NCBI RefSeq assembly: GCF_033095865.1
Contig: NZ_AP019365.1
Span: forward strand, 1,585,501 to 1,649,500
Length of the DNA: 64,000 nucleotides
Reading direction: 5' to 3'
Origin: Pseudomonas sp. KU43P
GTDB lineage: Bacteria; Pseudomonadota; Gammaproteobacteria; Pseudomonadales; Pseudomonadaceae
Shown: positions 47,544-62,629 of the stretch, piece by piece
Numbering within the stretch: the stretch's first letter is position 1
Layout: each line of letters starts with the position of its first letter
The notes under the pieces: generated by a model
Seen by the model: only the letters and a program-made list of their open reading frames with translations
The model's database searches: none
What the model was told of the DNA's origin: nothing
Position numbers and translations under genes: made by a program

Positions 47544-48238
47544 TTTTCGACTACAACGTCATCTGGGAAGCCATGCCGCTGTACCTGGGTGGCCTGCTGA
47601 CCACCCTCAAGCTGCTGGCGCTGTCGCTGCTGTTCGGCCTGCTCGCGGCCGTGCCGCTGGGGCTGATGCGGGTATCCAAGCAGCCGCTGGTGAACATGAG
47701 CGCCTGGCTGTACACCTACGTCATCCGTGGTACGCCGATGCTGGTGCAGCTGTTCCTGATCTACTACGGCCTTGCACAGTTCGAAGCGGTGCGCGAAAGC
47801 ATCTTCTGGCCGTGGCTGTCCAGTGCGACCTTCTGCGCCTGCCTGGCCTTCGCCGTCAATACCAGCGCGTACACCGCCGAGATCATCGCCGGCAGCCTCA
47901 AGGCCACGCCCCATGGCGAGATCGAGGCAGCCAAGGCCATGGGCATGTCGCGCATGAAGATGTACCGCCGCATCCTGTTGCCTTCAGCCTTGCGCCGGGC
48001 GCTGCCGCAGTACAGCAACGAAGTGATCATGATGCTGCAGACCACCAGCCTGGCGTCGATCGTGACCCTGATCGACATCACCGGTGCCGCGCGCACGGTC
48101 AATGCCCAGTACTACCTGCCTTTCGAGGCCTACATCACGGCGGGCGTGTTCTACCTGTGCCTGACCTTCATCCTGGTGCGCCTGTTCAAGCTGGCCGAAC
48201 GCCGTTGGCTCGGCTACCTGGCGCCGCGCAAGCACTGA
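47540..48238 (+). CDS. hisM: Basic amino-acid ABC transporter permease HisM/AotM
   Basis: Second membrane subunit, 232 residues. Shows VIRGTPMLVQLFLIYYGLAQ near residue 55 and the EAA loop HGEIEAAKAMGMSRMKMYRR. Start overlaps the hisQ stop. With HisQ it forms the translocation pore served by the HisP ATPase just downstream (22-bp gap). Confidence 0.92.
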   Translation: MIFDYNVIWEAMPLYLGGLLTTLKLLALSLLFGLLAAVPLGLMRVSKQPLVNMSAWLYTYVIRGTPMLVQLFLIYYGLAQFEAVRESIFWPWLSSATFCACLAFAVNTSAYTAEIIAGSLKATPHGEIEAAKAMGMSRMKMYRRILLPSALRRALPQYSNEVIMMLQTTSLASIVTLIDITGAARTVNAQYYLPFEAYITAGVFYLCLTFILVRLFKLAERRWLGYLAPRKH

Positions 48239-48260
48239 ACGCTCTGTGAGAACCGACAGC

Positions 48261-49025
48261 ATGTACAAACTCGAAGTCCAAGACCTGCACAAGCGCTACG
48301 GCAGCCATGAAGTGCTCAAGGGTGTATCCCTGGCGGCCAAGGCAGGCGATGTGATCAGCATCATCGGCTCCAGCGGTTCGGGCAAGTCGACCTTCCTGCG
48401 CTGCATCAACCTGCTCGAGCAGCCGCACGCAGGCAAGATCCTGCTCAACAACGAAGAGCTGAAGATGGTTGCCGGCAAGGACGGCGCACTCAAGGCGGCC
48501 GACCCGCGCCAGTTGCAGCGCATGCGCTCGCGCCTGTCGATGGTGTTCCAGCATTTCAATCTGTGGTCGCACATGACTGCGCTGGAAAACATCATCGAAG
48601 CGCCGGTGCACGTGCTCGGGGTGAGCAAGAAGGAAGCCCTGGAGAAGGCCGAGCACTACCTGGCCAAAGTTGGTGTCGCGCACCGCAAGGATGCTTTCCC
48701 CGGCCATATGTCCGGTGGTGAGCAGCAGCGCGTGGCCATTGCCCGCGCCCTGGCCATGGAGCCGGAAGTGATGCTGTTCGACGAGCCGACCTCGGCGCTG
48801 GACCCGGAGCTGGTGGGCGATGTGCTCAAGGTCATGCAGGCCCTGGCCCAGGAAGGCCGGACCATGGTGGTGGTGACCCACGAGATGGGCTTTGCCCGCG
48901 AGGTATCCAACCAACTGGTGTTTCTGCACAAAGGTCTGGTCGAAGAAACCGGTTGCCCGCGCGAAGTGCTGGCCAACCCGCAATCCGAGCGGCTCAAGCA
49001 GTTTCTCTCGGGCAGCCTGAAGTAA
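48261..49025 (+). CDS. hisP: Basic amino-acid ABC transporter ATPase HisP/AotP
   Basis: Energising subunit, 254 residues. Walker [12 protein letters not shown]-loop VFQHFNLW, signature LSGG-like segment [16 protein letters not shown], Walker [17 protein letters not shown] and the switch His in [11 protein letters not shown] are all present. I use ATG 48261 ([20 protein letters not shown]), the family start; GTG 48246 would add five residues. Unlike my memory of P. aeruginosa aotJQMOP, no aotO gene lies between hisM and hisP. Confidence 0.94.
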   Translation: MYKLEVQDLHKRYGSHEVLKGVSLAAKAGDVISIIGSSGSGKSTFLRCINLLEQPHAGKILLNNEELKMVAGKDGALKAADPRQLQRMRSRLSMVFQHFNLWSHMTALENIIEAPVHVLGVSKKEALEKAEHYLAKVGVAHRKDAFPGHMSGGEQQRVAIARALAMEPEVMLFDEPTSALDPELVGDVLKVMQALAQEGRTMVVVTHEMGFAREVSNQLVFLHKGLVEETGCPREVLANPQSERLKQFLSGSLK

Positions 49026-49125
49026 AGGCTGCATCTTTGCACCAGAATAGGGCATGCTGCGCAGCGAGCGCGGCCTGCCCCCGGCGCCACAGACGCGAAC
49101 GACCTCAGGTTTCGGACCTTACCCT

Positions 49126-50106
49126 ATGACCACCCAGCGAATCGGTTTTCTCATCTGGCCAAGCACCAAGCCTCTGACTCTGGCGCTGGCGGAGGAAGTA
49201 TTGCAGGTGGCCCAGCGGGTGCATCCGGACGTGGTCTACGAGCTGGCCTTTCTTCAGGCCGAGCCTGCAGAAGAGGGCGCCTGGCGCCTGCCGGGCGAGC
49301 CGTGGAATGGCCGGTTGGAGGGGTGTCACAAGCTGTTCCTGCTGGCGGATGATCTGCCGCAGGCGATCGGCTCGGCGCTCTCTTCGGCGCTCAAGCAGGT
49401 GGCACGCAGTGGCTGCATGATTGGCGGTTTGTCCGCTGGGGTGTACCCGCTGGCCATGCTCGGGCTGCTCGATGGCTACCGCGCCGCTGTGCACTGGCGC
49501 TGGCAGGACGATTTTGCCGAGCGCTTCCCCAAGGTCATTGCCACCAGCCACCTGTTCGACTGGGACCGTGATCGCCTGACCGCCTGTGGCGGCATGGCGG
49601 TTACCGACCTGCTGCTGGCGGTACTGGCCCGTGATCATGGTGCGGAGCTGGCGGGTGCGGTGTCCGAGGAGCTGGTGGTCGAGCGTATTCGCGAAGGTGG
49701 CGAGCGCCAGCGTATTCCGCTGCAGAATCGCCTGGGTTCCAGTCACCCTAAGCTGACCCAGGCGGTGCTGTTGATGGAGGCCAACATCGAAGAGCCGCTG
49801 ACTACCGACGAAATCGCCCAGCACGTGTGCGTGTCGCGGCGTCAGCTTGAACGGATCTTCAAGCAGTATCTGAACCGCGTGCCAAGCCAGTATTACCTGG
49901 AGCTGCGCCTGAACAAGGCGCGGCAGATGCTGATGCAGACCAGCAAGTCGATCATCCAGATCGGCTTGTCCTGCGGATTCTCCTCGGGGCCGCATTTCTC
50001 CAGTGCCTATCGCAACTTCTTCGGTGCCACGCCGCGCGAAGACCGTAACCAGCGGCGCAGCAGCAGCCCGTTCGAGTTGAGTTCGGCGCCTGCGGAAAAG
50101 GGCTGA
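49126..50106 (+). CDS. argR: Arginine-responsive AraC-type regulator ArgR
   Basis: Pseudomonas ArgR, unrelated to E. coli ArgR: a 326-residue fusion of a GATase1-like sensor (IGFLIWPSTKPLTLALAEEV, GGLSAGVYPLAMLGLLDGYR) with an AraC helix-turn-helix pair (LTTDEIAQHVCVSRRQLERI; SIIQIGLSCGFSSGPHFSSA). It controls arginine uptake and the succinyltransferase pathway in response to arginine. ATG 49126 is the family start. It lies 100 bp after hisP, probably in the same operon, and directly upstream of its aru target operon, with a long inverted repeat between. Confidence 0.94.
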   Translation: MTTQRIGFLIWPSTKPLTLALAEEVLQVAQRVHPDVVYELAFLQAEPAEEGAWRLPGEPWNGRLEGCHKLFLLADDLPQAIGSALSSALKQVARSGCMIGGLSAGVYPLAMLGLLDGYRAAVHWRWQDDFAERFPKVIATSHLFDWDRDRLTACGGMAVTDLLLAVLARDHGAELAGAVSEELVVERIREGGERQRIPLQNRLGSSHPKLTQAVLLMEANIEEPLTTDEIAQHVCVSRRQLERIFKQYLNRVPSQYYLELRLNKARQMLMQTSKSIIQIGLSCGFSSGPHFSSAYRNFFGATPREDRNQRRSSSPFELSSAPAEKG

Positions 50107-50152
50107 TGTGCCTGAGGGTGCATGCCTTGAGTTTTAGGGCGGCCATGAGGCC

Positions 50153-50364
50153 GAGCGCCGCCCGCGCGGCGCATCGCGGATAAATCCGCTCCTACATTTG
50201 TTGCAACGTACCTATGCCTGATAGGCCATGGTTGCCAGCCTTGTTGGCTCGACGCGATTTCTCGGCGGGCGCCAAAGGCGGACAACCATGGCCTGACAGA
50301 CTGTGGCACGTTGCAACCAATGTGGGAGCGGATTCATCCGCGATGCGCCGCGCGGGCGGCGCTC
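50153..50364. repeat. Long composite inverted repeat, second REP family
   Basis: Arms 50153-50240 and 50277-50364 (88 bp each) are imperfect reverse complements. Outer parts carry a different REP core (CATCGCGGATAAATCCGCTC and its mate), inner parts share GTTGCAACGT and GGCCATGGTTG. It is unrelated to the CCGGCAAGCCGG family elsewhere in the window. It sits in the argR-aruC gap. Confidence 0.85.
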
Positions 50365-50472
50365 GATTTCCGCTGCACCAAAAAATCCACGCCCTACACC
50401 CACAGCCCCCCCTCCAATTGAATGTGAACACCCGTTCACCCAGCCCCCTCTCAGCCGGTACACTGCGCGATT

Positions 50473-51849
<1,377 letters not shown>

Positions 51850-51982
51850 TACCCCTGCGATCTGCTCGCCGGTGCCAGAGGGCGTCGGCGAACCCTGATT
51901 TCCACAGCGGGTGCGTGCTTGCAGGCGCCCGCCGTTTTCTCGCGCCGTCGTGCACGGCCAGTTTTTCCAAAGGAGTGACACC

Positions 51983-53002
51983 ATGCTGGTGATGCGCCCC
52001 GCGCAAATGGCTGATCTGAACGAAGTGCAGCGCATGGCTGCGGACAGCCCCGTTGGTGTCACCTCGCTGCCGGACGATGCCGCCCGCCTGGGCGACAAGA
52101 TCGCCGCCTCGGAAACCTCGTTCGCTGCCGAAGTCAGTTTCAACGGCGAGGAGAGCTACTTCTTCGTGCTCGAGGACAGCGCCACCGGCAAGCTCGCCGG
52201 GTGTTCGGCCATCGTCGCCTCGGCCGGCTATTCCGAACCGTTCTACAGCTTCCGGAACGAGACCTTCGTGCACGCCTCGCGCGAGCTGAAGATCCACAAC
52301 AAGATCCACGTCCTGTCGCTGTGCCACGACCTCACCGGCAACAGCCTGCTGACCAGCTTCTACGTGCTTCCCGAACTGGTCGACAGCGGCTGGGCCGAGC
52401 TCAATTCGCGCGGCCGTCTGCTGTTCATGGCCTCGCATCCGGAGCGCTTTGCCGAGTCGGTGGTCACCGAAATCGTCGGCTACAGCGACGAGCAGGGCGA
52501 ATCGCCGTTCTGGGATGCCATCGGGCGCAACTTCTTCGACCTCAACTACGCCCACGCCGAGCGCCTGTGCGGCTTGAAGAGCCGTACCTTTCTCGCCGAG
52601 CTGATGCCGCATTACCCGATCTATGTGCCACTTCTGCCGGACGCTGCGCAGGAGGCCATGGGCCAGGTACACCCGCGTGCACAGATCACCTTCGACATTC
52701 TCATGCGCGAAGGCTTCGAGACCGAGCACTACATCGACATCTTCGACGGCGGGCCGACCCTGCACGCACGGGCGTCGGGCATTCGCTCGATCGCCCAGAG
52801 CCGAGTGGTGCCGGTGAAGCTGGAAGAAGCCCCGGCCAAGGGTGGCCGCCAGTACCTGGTATGCAACGGCCAGCTGCAGGATTACCGCGCAGTGCTGCTG
52901 GAGCTGGACTGGGTGCCGGGCAAGCCGGTCGGCCTGAGCGCCGAAGCCGCCGATGCACTGGGTGTGGGCGAGGGCGCCAGCGTGCGCCTGGTCGCGGTCT
53001 GA
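51983..53002 (+). CDS. aruF: Arginine/ornithine N-succinyltransferase subunit alpha AruF
   Basis: One of two AstA-like subunits that transfer succinyl from succinyl-CoA to arginine or ornithine. 339 residues, starting MLVMRPAQMADLNEVQRMAA and containing the family DEQGESPFWDAIGRNFFDL block. ATG 51983 has AAGGAG; 133 bp after aruC. It pairs with AruG just downstream, to which it is clearly homologous. Confidence 0.92.
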   Translation: MLVMRPAQMADLNEVQRMAADSPVGVTSLPDDAARLGDKIAASETSFAAEVSFNGEESYFFVLEDSATGKLAGCSAIVASAGYSEPFYSFRNETFVHASRELKIHNKIHVLSLCHDLTGNSLLTSFYVLPELVDSGWAELNSRGRLLFMASHPERFAESVVTEIVGYSDEQGESPFWDAIGRNFFDLNYAHAERLCGLKSRTFLAELMPHYPIYVPLLPDAAQEAMGQVHPRAQITFDILMREGFETEHYIDIFDGGPTLHARASGIRSIAQSRVVPVKLEEAPAKGGRQYLVCNGQLQDYRAVLLELDWVPGKPVGLSAEAADALGVGEGASVRLVAV

Positions 53003-53054
53003 AGCCTGGGAACAGAGTTTTGCGGTGGCGAGCGCTGCCGCACAAGGAGATAGC

Positions 53055-54083
53055 ATGATCGTTCGTCCTGTACGCAGCAGCGATTTACCCGCGCTGATCG
53101 AATTGGCTCGCAGCACCGGGACCACCGGGCTGACCACCTTGCCGGCCAACGAGGAGCGCCTCGGGCACCGTGTCGGCTGGGCCGAGAAAAGCTTCCGTGG
53201 CGAAGCCGAGCGTGGTGATACCGACTACCTGTTCGTGCTGGAGAACGATGAAGGCATGGTGGTGGGCATCAGTGCCATCGCCGGCGCCGTCGGCCTGCGC
53301 GAGCCCTGGTACAACTACCGGGTCGGCCTGACCGTCAGCGCCTCCCAGGAGCTGAACATCTACCGCGAGATCCCGACCCTGTTCCTGGCCAACGACCTCA
53401 CCGGCAACTCCGAGCTATGCTCGCTGTTCCTGCGTGGCGACTACCGCTCCGGGCTCAATGGCCGACTGCTGTCGCGAGCGCGCATGCTGTTCATCGCCGA
53501 GTTCCCCGAGCTGTTCGGCAACAAGATCATCGCCGAAATGCGTGGCATGTCCGACGAGCAGGGGCGTTCGCCGTTCTGGGAAAGCCTTGGTCGGCACTTC
53601 TTCAAGATGGAGTTCAGCCAGGCTGACTACCTCACCGGTGTGGGCAACAAGTCGTTCATTGCCGAGCTGATGCCCAAGTTCCCGCTGTACACCTGCTTCC
53701 TGTCGGAGGCGGCGCGCAATGTCATCGGCCGCGTGCACACCGACACGGAGCCTGCGCTGGCGATGCTCAAGCAAGAAGGCTTCAGCTACCAGGGCTATGT
53801 CGATATCTTCGACGCCGGCCCTGCCATCGAATGCGAAACCTCGAAGATCCGCGCCGTGCGCGAAAGCCAGACCCTGGTACTGGCCGTCGGCACGCCTGGC
53901 GATGACGCGACCCCTTACATCATTCACAACCGCAAGCGCGACGATTGCCGCATCACCGCTGCACCTGCACGCCTGGCCGCCGGCACCCTGGTGGTCGACC
54001 CATTGACCGCCAAGCGCCTGCGCATGGGTGCAGGCGACAACGTGCGCGCCGTGCCGCTGTCGGCAAGCCGGGAGGCCCAGTAA
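53055..54083 (+). CDS. aruG: Arginine N-succinyltransferase subunit beta AruG/AstA
   Basis: Second subunit, 342 residues (MIVRPVRSSDLPALIELARS). It contains DEQGRSPFWESLGRHFFKME, matching the AruF block, and the C-terminal YVDIFDAGPAIECETS. ATG 53055 has AAGGAGATAGC. Its stop is immediately followed by the astD start. Confidence 0.93.
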   Translation: MIVRPVRSSDLPALIELARSTGTTGLTTLPANEERLGHRVGWAEKSFRGEAERGDTDYLFVLENDEGMVVGISAIAGAVGLREPWYNYRVGLTVSASQELNIYREIPTLFLANDLTGNSELCSLFLRGDYRSGLNGRLLSRARMLFIAEFPELFGNKIIAEMRGMSDEQGRSPFWESLGRHFFKMEFSQADYLTGVGNKSFIAELMPKFPLYTCFLSEAARNVIGRVHTDTEPALAMLKQEGFSYQGYVDIFDAGPAIECETSKIRAVRESQTLVLAVGTPGDDATPYIIHNRKRDDCRITAAPARLAAGTLVVDPLTAKRLRMGAGDNVRAVPLSASREAQ

Positions 54084-55547
<1,464 letters not shown>

Positions 55548-55570
55548 CAACAGGTCACGGAGCCTAGCCG

Positions 55571-56920
55571 ATGAAATCCTATGAAGTGAATTTTGATGGC
55601 CTGGTGGGGCCTACCCACAACTACGGCGGCCTGTCCTACGGTAACGTGGCTTCGCAGAGCAACAGCCAGCAGGCGTCCAACCCGCGTGAAGCGGCGCGCC
55701 AGGGCCTGGCGAAGATGAAGGCGCTGGCCGACATGGGCTTCCAGCAGGGTGTGCTGGCGCCCCAGGAGCGCCCAGATGTGGCCGCGTTGCGCCGCCTTGG
55801 CTTTGGCGGCAGCGATGCCGAAGTGATCCAGCGTGCTGCCAAGGAGGCCATGCCGCTGCTGGTTGCCAGTTGCTCGGCGTCAAGCATGTGGGTGGCCAAT
55901 GCCGCCACCGTCAGCCCCAGCGCCGACACCGCCGATGGCCGCGTGCATTTCACCGCCGCCAATCTCAACTGCAAGTTCCACCGCAGCATCGAGCACCCGA
56001 CCACCAGCCGTGTGCTGGCGGCCATGTTCAACGACGATAAGCACTTTGCCCATCACCCCGCGCTGCCTGCGGTGGCGCAGTTCGGTGACGAGGGTGCGGC
56101 CAACCACACGCGCTTCTGCCGGCGCTATGGCGAGGCAGGCGTCGAGTTCTTCGTCTATGGGCGCAGCGCTTTCGACAGCCGCTACCCAGCGCCCCAGAAG
56201 TACCCGGCGCGCCAGACCCTGGAGGCGTCCCAGGCTGTGGCCCGGCTGCATGGCCTGAGCGAAGAAGGTGTGGTCTACGCTCAACAGAACCCGGCGGTGA
56301 TCGACCAGGGCGTGTTCCACAACGATGTGATTGCGGTGGGCAACGGCGAGGTACTGTTCTACCACGAGGATGCCTTCCTCGAGACTGACGCGGTGCTTGG
56401 CCAACTACAGGCTAAACTGGCCAGCAAGGGCGGCCGTTTCCAGGCCATCCGCGTGCCACGCGCAGCGGTAACGGTAGAGGATGCGGTGCGTTCCTACCTG
56501 TTCAACAGCCAGCTGCTCAGCCGCGACGACGGCTCCATGCTGCTGGTGGTGCCGGAAGAATGCCGCAACAACGAGCGGGTCTGGGCGTACCTGAACCAGT
56601 TGACCGCCCAGGGCGGCGCGGTGAAAGAGGTCAAGGTGTTCGACCTCAAGCAGAGCATGCAGAACGGCGGTGGCCCCGCCTGCCTGCGCTTGCGCGTGGC
56701 ATTGAAGGAAACGGAACTGGCAGCGGTCAATCCAGGCGTTATCATGACCGCCCCGTTGTACGACACATTGCTGCAGTGGGTCGACAAGCACTACCGCGAT
56801 CGCCTTGGCGAGGCGGACCTTGCTGACCCGCAGTTGCTGGTGGAATGCCGTACTGCGCTGGATGAGCTGACCCAGATCCTGAAGTTGGGCTCGGTCTATC
56901 CGTTCCAACGCCAACCTTGA
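55571..56920 (+). CDS. astB: N-succinylarginine dihydrolase AstB
   Basis: Hydrolyses N-succinylarginine to succinylornithine, CO2 and ammonia. 449 residues, beginning [20 protein letters not shown] with the family motif. The nucleophile Cys is in [16 protein letters not shown]. Start 55571 has GGAG 9 nt upstream. Ast-operon gene, followed by a small conserved gene and astE. Confidence 0.94.
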   Translation: MKSYEVNFDGLVGPTHNYGGLSYGNVASQSNSQQASNPREAARQGLAKMKALADMGFQQGVLAPQERPDVAALRRLGFGGSDAEVIQRAAKEAMPLLVASCSASSMWVANAATVSPSADTADGRVHFTAANLNCKFHRSIEHPTTSRVLAAMFNDDKHFAHHPALPAVAQFGDEGAANHTRFCRRYGEAGVEFFVYGRSAFDSRYPAPQKYPARQTLEASQAVARLHGLSEEGVVYAQQNPAVIDQGVFHNDVIAVGNGEVLFYHEDAFLETDAVLGQLQAKLASKGGRFQAIRVPRAAVTVEDAVRSYLFNSQLLSRDDGSMLLVVPEECRNNERVWAYLNQLTAQGGAVKEVKVFDLKQSMQNGGGPACLRLRVALKETELAAVNPGVIMTAPLYDTLLQWVDKHYRDRLGEADLADPQLLVECRTALDELTQILKLGSVYPFQRQP

Positions 56921-56934
56921 AGAGAGAACTTGTA

Positions 56935-57225
56935 ATGACCGACGCCATGCGCCTCATCCTCGAAGATTCCGACGGTACCCAGCTGGAAACCTCCTGCACG
57001 CGCTTTGCCGTGGTCTGGCAAGGCAAGGAAGTGTGGATCCAGCAAGATGGCCGCGGCCAGCTGCTGATCGGCGTGGACGTTGATGAAGGCGATACCGAGT
57101 ACGCCAACCTGCTGCTGCGCCCAATGGCCACCAACCTGGTCAGCCTGCAGCTGGAGATGGAGCCGGCCGAAGTCGGCGAAGGCGATGATCACGTCCATGG
57201 CCCCGATTGCGGCCACCACCACTAA
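56935..57225 (+). CDS. Small hypothetical protein between astB and astE, His-rich tail
   Basis: A 96-residue protein ([20 protein letters not shown]) with a beta-rich body ([20 protein letters not shown]) and a metal-binding-like tail ([13 protein letters not shown]). No characterised family recognised. Pseudomonas ast operons commonly carry such a gene here, between astB and astE, and AstE is a zinc enzyme, so a metal-delivery role is imaginable but unproven. Confidence 0.75.
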   Translation: MTDAMRLILEDSDGTQLETSCTRFAVVWQGKEVWIQQDGRGQLLIGVDVDEGDTEYANLLLRPMATNLVSLQLEMEPAEVGEGDDHVHGPDCGHHH

Positions 57226-57235
57226 GGAAGCGCCT

Positions 57236-58243
57236 ATGCTCGCCCTTGGCAAATTGCTTGAGCTGACCCTGACCGATCACGAGCCGGCCGAGAAGACCCA
57301 AGTGACAACCAAGGGCGTGCGGTTGCGCTGGCTGGGGGAGGGCGCACTGGAAGTGCGTCCACTGGACAGCGAGGACTGCGGGCTCGACCTGCTGCTCTCG
57401 GCCGGTATCCACGGCAATGAGACAGCGCCGATCGAACTGCTCGAACGGCTGCTGCACGGCGTGGCCAATGGCAAGATCAAGCCGAAGGCGCGGGTATTGT
57501 TCCTGTTCGGCAACCCGGCGGCGATCCGCAAGGGCGAGCGCTTCATCGAGCAGGACATCAACCGTCTGTTCAACGGTCGCCACGAACTCTCCAGCGGTTT
57601 CGAAGCGTTGCGAGCGGCAGAGCTCGAACAGTTCGCCCGGGTGTTTTTCAGCATACCCAAGCGCAGCCGCCTTCACTACGACCTGCATACCGCCATTCGT
57701 GGCTCGAAGATCGAACAGTTCGCCCTGTATCCCTATAAAGAGGGGCGCCAGCATTCGCGTTGCGAGCTGGCCCGCCTGGCTGCGGCCGGCATGGAGGCGG
57801 TGCTGCTGCAGAGCAAGTCGTCGATCACCTTCAGTGCCTTTACCTATGAACAGCTCGATGCCGAGGCATTTACCTTGGAGCTGGGCAAGGCGCGGCCGTT
57901 CGGCCAGAACGAGCAGGTCAACCTCGACAAGCTCGAAGAACGGCTGATCCGCATCATCGAGAATACCGAGCCCGAGAACGATGGTTCGCTGGACGGGCTC
58001 AAGCTGTTCAGCGTCGCCCGCGAGATCATCAAGCACAGCGACAGCTTCCACCTGCACCTGCCGGCCGATATCGAGAACTTCTCCGAGCTGAGCAAGGGGT
58101 ACCTGCTGGCCGAGGACCTGGCGGAAATGCGCTGGGTGGTCGAGGAGGAGGGGGCGCGGATCATCTTCCCCAATCCCAAGGTCAAGAATGGCCTCAGGGC
58201 GGGGATACTGATCGTGCCGGATGCTGGGCAGAAACTCGGCTGA
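57236..58243 (+). CDS. astE: Succinylglutamate desuccinylase AstE
   Basis: Last step of the pathway: splits N-succinylglutamate into succinate and glutamate. 335 residues, zinc carboxypeptidase-like (aspartoacylase family) with the metal-binding [18 protein letters not shown] and [10 protein letters not shown], and the third ligand in [15 protein letters not shown] 57236 has AAGGAAG 6 nt upstream. Last gene of the operon; no clear terminator follows. Confidence 0.93.
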   Translation: MLALGKLLELTLTDHEPAEKTQVTTKGVRLRWLGEGALEVRPLDSEDCGLDLLLSAGIHGNETAPIELLERLLHGVANGKIKPKARVLFLFGNPAAIRKGERFIEQDINRLFNGRHELSSGFEALRAAELEQFARVFFSIPKRSRLHYDLHTAIRGSKIEQFALYPYKEGRQHSRCELARLAAAGMEAVLLQSKSSITFSAFTYEQLDAEAFTLELGKARPFGQNEQVNLDKLEERLIRIIENTEPENDGSLDGLKLFSVAREIIKHSDSFHLHLPADIENFSELSKGYLLAEDLAEMRWVVEEEGARIIFPNPKVKNGLRAGILIVPDAGQKLG

Positions 58244-58327
58244 ATGAACGTGCCGATCAGGCTTTTTTCAGGCGTTTGCCGAGTCAGGCCCAGCGCGCGG
58301 CCCACTGCGATCGCGCAGCGGTCTAGT

Positions 58328-59500
58328 CTAGTAGTGACGTCGTGGTTGCAGGCCCAGCTCCAGCCTTAATCCATTTTCGGTGAACTGCGGCGGGTTGGTA
58401 TCGGTCGGCGGTGTTTCCGGGTTCTTGTCGAAATCGTAAAAGATGCCCGCCGCAAGGCCAATCGCTTGCAGCTTGGCCCTGCTGACCTCAAGCTGCCTGT
58501 AATCATAGGTTTCTGTCGTCATGCTGCCCGGCATGGTAGTGCCGCTGAATGCGTTGTACGCCTCGCACAGGCAGCGGTAGAAATCCAGCAGCGGCAGATT
58601 GTCGCTGTCCGAACGCGTCAGGTTGAATTCAAGGTAGCCACCTTCGGCGGGCCAGCCGGATTCCCATGCAAGCTGGGGGTTTTGTTGCAGGTGGTGCCCC
58701 TCGTCCGAGGGGTCGGTAATCTGCACCTCGAACCGGGTCGCCCTGTTTGTTTCGCGGATCGTAATCCATGCGCGTTTGGCGAGTTCGGCCAAGAGTTGAT
58801 GGCCGCAGTGCGTGTGGCGCAGGAAGACCAGGTGGTTGTCCACTGCCTGTTTGAAGGTATCGCTGCCTTCTACCGTGAATGTGGCGTTGGCGAGCGTATC
58901 GTAGGGAGGTGAAAGTGGCCCTGCGAACCGTTCGTCACCCGGCTGCGAACGAGCATAGGTGCCTGATCCGTGCGGGTTGTCGATCAGGACATGTCCGGTG
59001 ATATGGCAGTTGGCCGAGTCACTCTTGATAAACGCCAGCCCTTTGCCCGCTTCGATGCGCATGTCGCCGGCGCCTGAGAATACCTCGGTGACGCCGCTGC
59101 CTGTCTTGATGCTACTGTTGCCGTTGCCGATCTGGATGATGACCGGCGTTTCCACGTCATCATGCACACGGATCTTGGTGTTTCCATCGGGGGCCTTGAG
59201 GATGAGCGTTTGTTCTGGCGTCGGTGCGAGTATGAATGGCTTGCCATCGACACTGGCCGCGAGGTGGCAATCACGGGTTGATATATCGATGGTTGTGCCA
59301 GCGAAGCGACTCTCGACCACCATGTGGAATCGGCTTGGGCCTCGACCTGCCTCGAGCCAGATCTGCTCCAGGTAGATATCAAGCTGATCGTCGCGGTGCA
59401 CGAGCATTTTATGAACGGTCTTGCCTTGCGTGAGTGTCTCCCTCCACTGGCGGAAGCCACTGGTTCTTCCGGAAATGAAGTAAGTCGGTTTGGGGTTCAT
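58328..59500 (-). CDS. M91-effector-like protein with degenerate metal site (390 aa)
   Basis: No gene name recognised. Residues 60-190 look like short repeating beta strands (STRDCHLAASVDGKPFILAP; IQIGNGNSSIKTGSGVTEVF). The C-terminal half resembles M91/NleD-HopH1-type effector metalloproteases: a domain start (GHQLLAELAKRAWITIRETN), a helix LLDFYRCLCEAYNAFSG and a tail FTENGLRLELGLQPRRHY like the family's SENxLR-LG-R-Y ending. In that helix the HExxH zinc motif expected before AYN is RCLCE, so catalysis is probably lost. Third codon positions look less GC-biased than its neighbours, which fits transfer. The family link is inference from memory of motifs. ATG 59500 has GAGG about 7 nt upstream. 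Confidence 0.6.
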   Translation of the reverse strand: MNPKPTYFISGRTSGFRQWRETLTQGKTVHKMLVHRDDQLDIYLEQIWLEAGRGPSRFHMVVESRFAGTTIDISTRDCHLAASVDGKPFILAPTPEQTLILKAPDGNTKIRVHDDVETPVIIQIGNGNSSIKTGSGVTEVFSGAGDMRIEAGKGLAFIKSDSANCHITGHVLIDNPHGSGTYARSQPGDERFAGPLSPPYDTLANATFTVEGSDTFKQAVDNHLVFLRHTHCGHQLLAELAKRAWITIRETNRATRFEVQITDPSDEGHHLQQNPQLAWESGWPAEGGYLEFNLTRSDSDNLPLLDFYRCLCEAYNAFSGTTMPGSMTTETYDYRQLEVSRAKLQAIGLAAGIFYDFDKNPETPPTDTNPPQFTENGLRLELGLQPRRHY

Positions 59501-59849
59501 GGGATTGCCTCGTATGCGCTGTACTGGCTGGGGCCAGGGGTTGCAGAGCGGTCAAGGCTAGGGCAGTGGCAAGGGCGGGATGTGGTAGTTATTCAATGAG
59601 TCGCCACAGGCATTGTGGTGGGGCTGGAACCTGCGCAGGTGACTGGAGGGTGGCGGACCTGATCCCTTGAGAAAACGCTTTGGTTTACCGCCTGGTCCAT
59701 TTTCCTTCCCTTGGGCGGTAATTGGCTTGCCAGGGGCGAAAGGCTGCATTTAGCATCCGGTCATGTCTTTTTCGTTTGCATGAGCTCAAAAGCCGTCCAT
59801 TCGACGCTTTCTATCGCATAAACACACTGCACCGAGATTGCAGGACCGA

Positions 59850-59855
59850 TATAAT
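59850..59855 (+). promoter_or_regulatory. Candidate -10 element of alaS promoter
   Basis: TATAAT lies 67 bp before alaS. A CTGCAC 17 bp upstream is a weak -35. The 59501-59921 gap otherwise holds nothing I can name. Confidence 0.5.
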
Positions 59856-59921
59856 GCGGCCCTTTGCCGTCGTTTCGTCGACGCGTTTGCCCCAAGGGCC
59901 GCCGTTTCCGTGGAAGAACCT

Positions 59922-62546
<2,625 letters not shown>

Positions 62547-62629
62547 GATGACGGGGCGGCGGTCTAGTCGTCGCCCCCTCATGTTGGATGGTTTTTTTGG
62601 GGCCCTGTATGGGCTGAGGCACCATTGAA

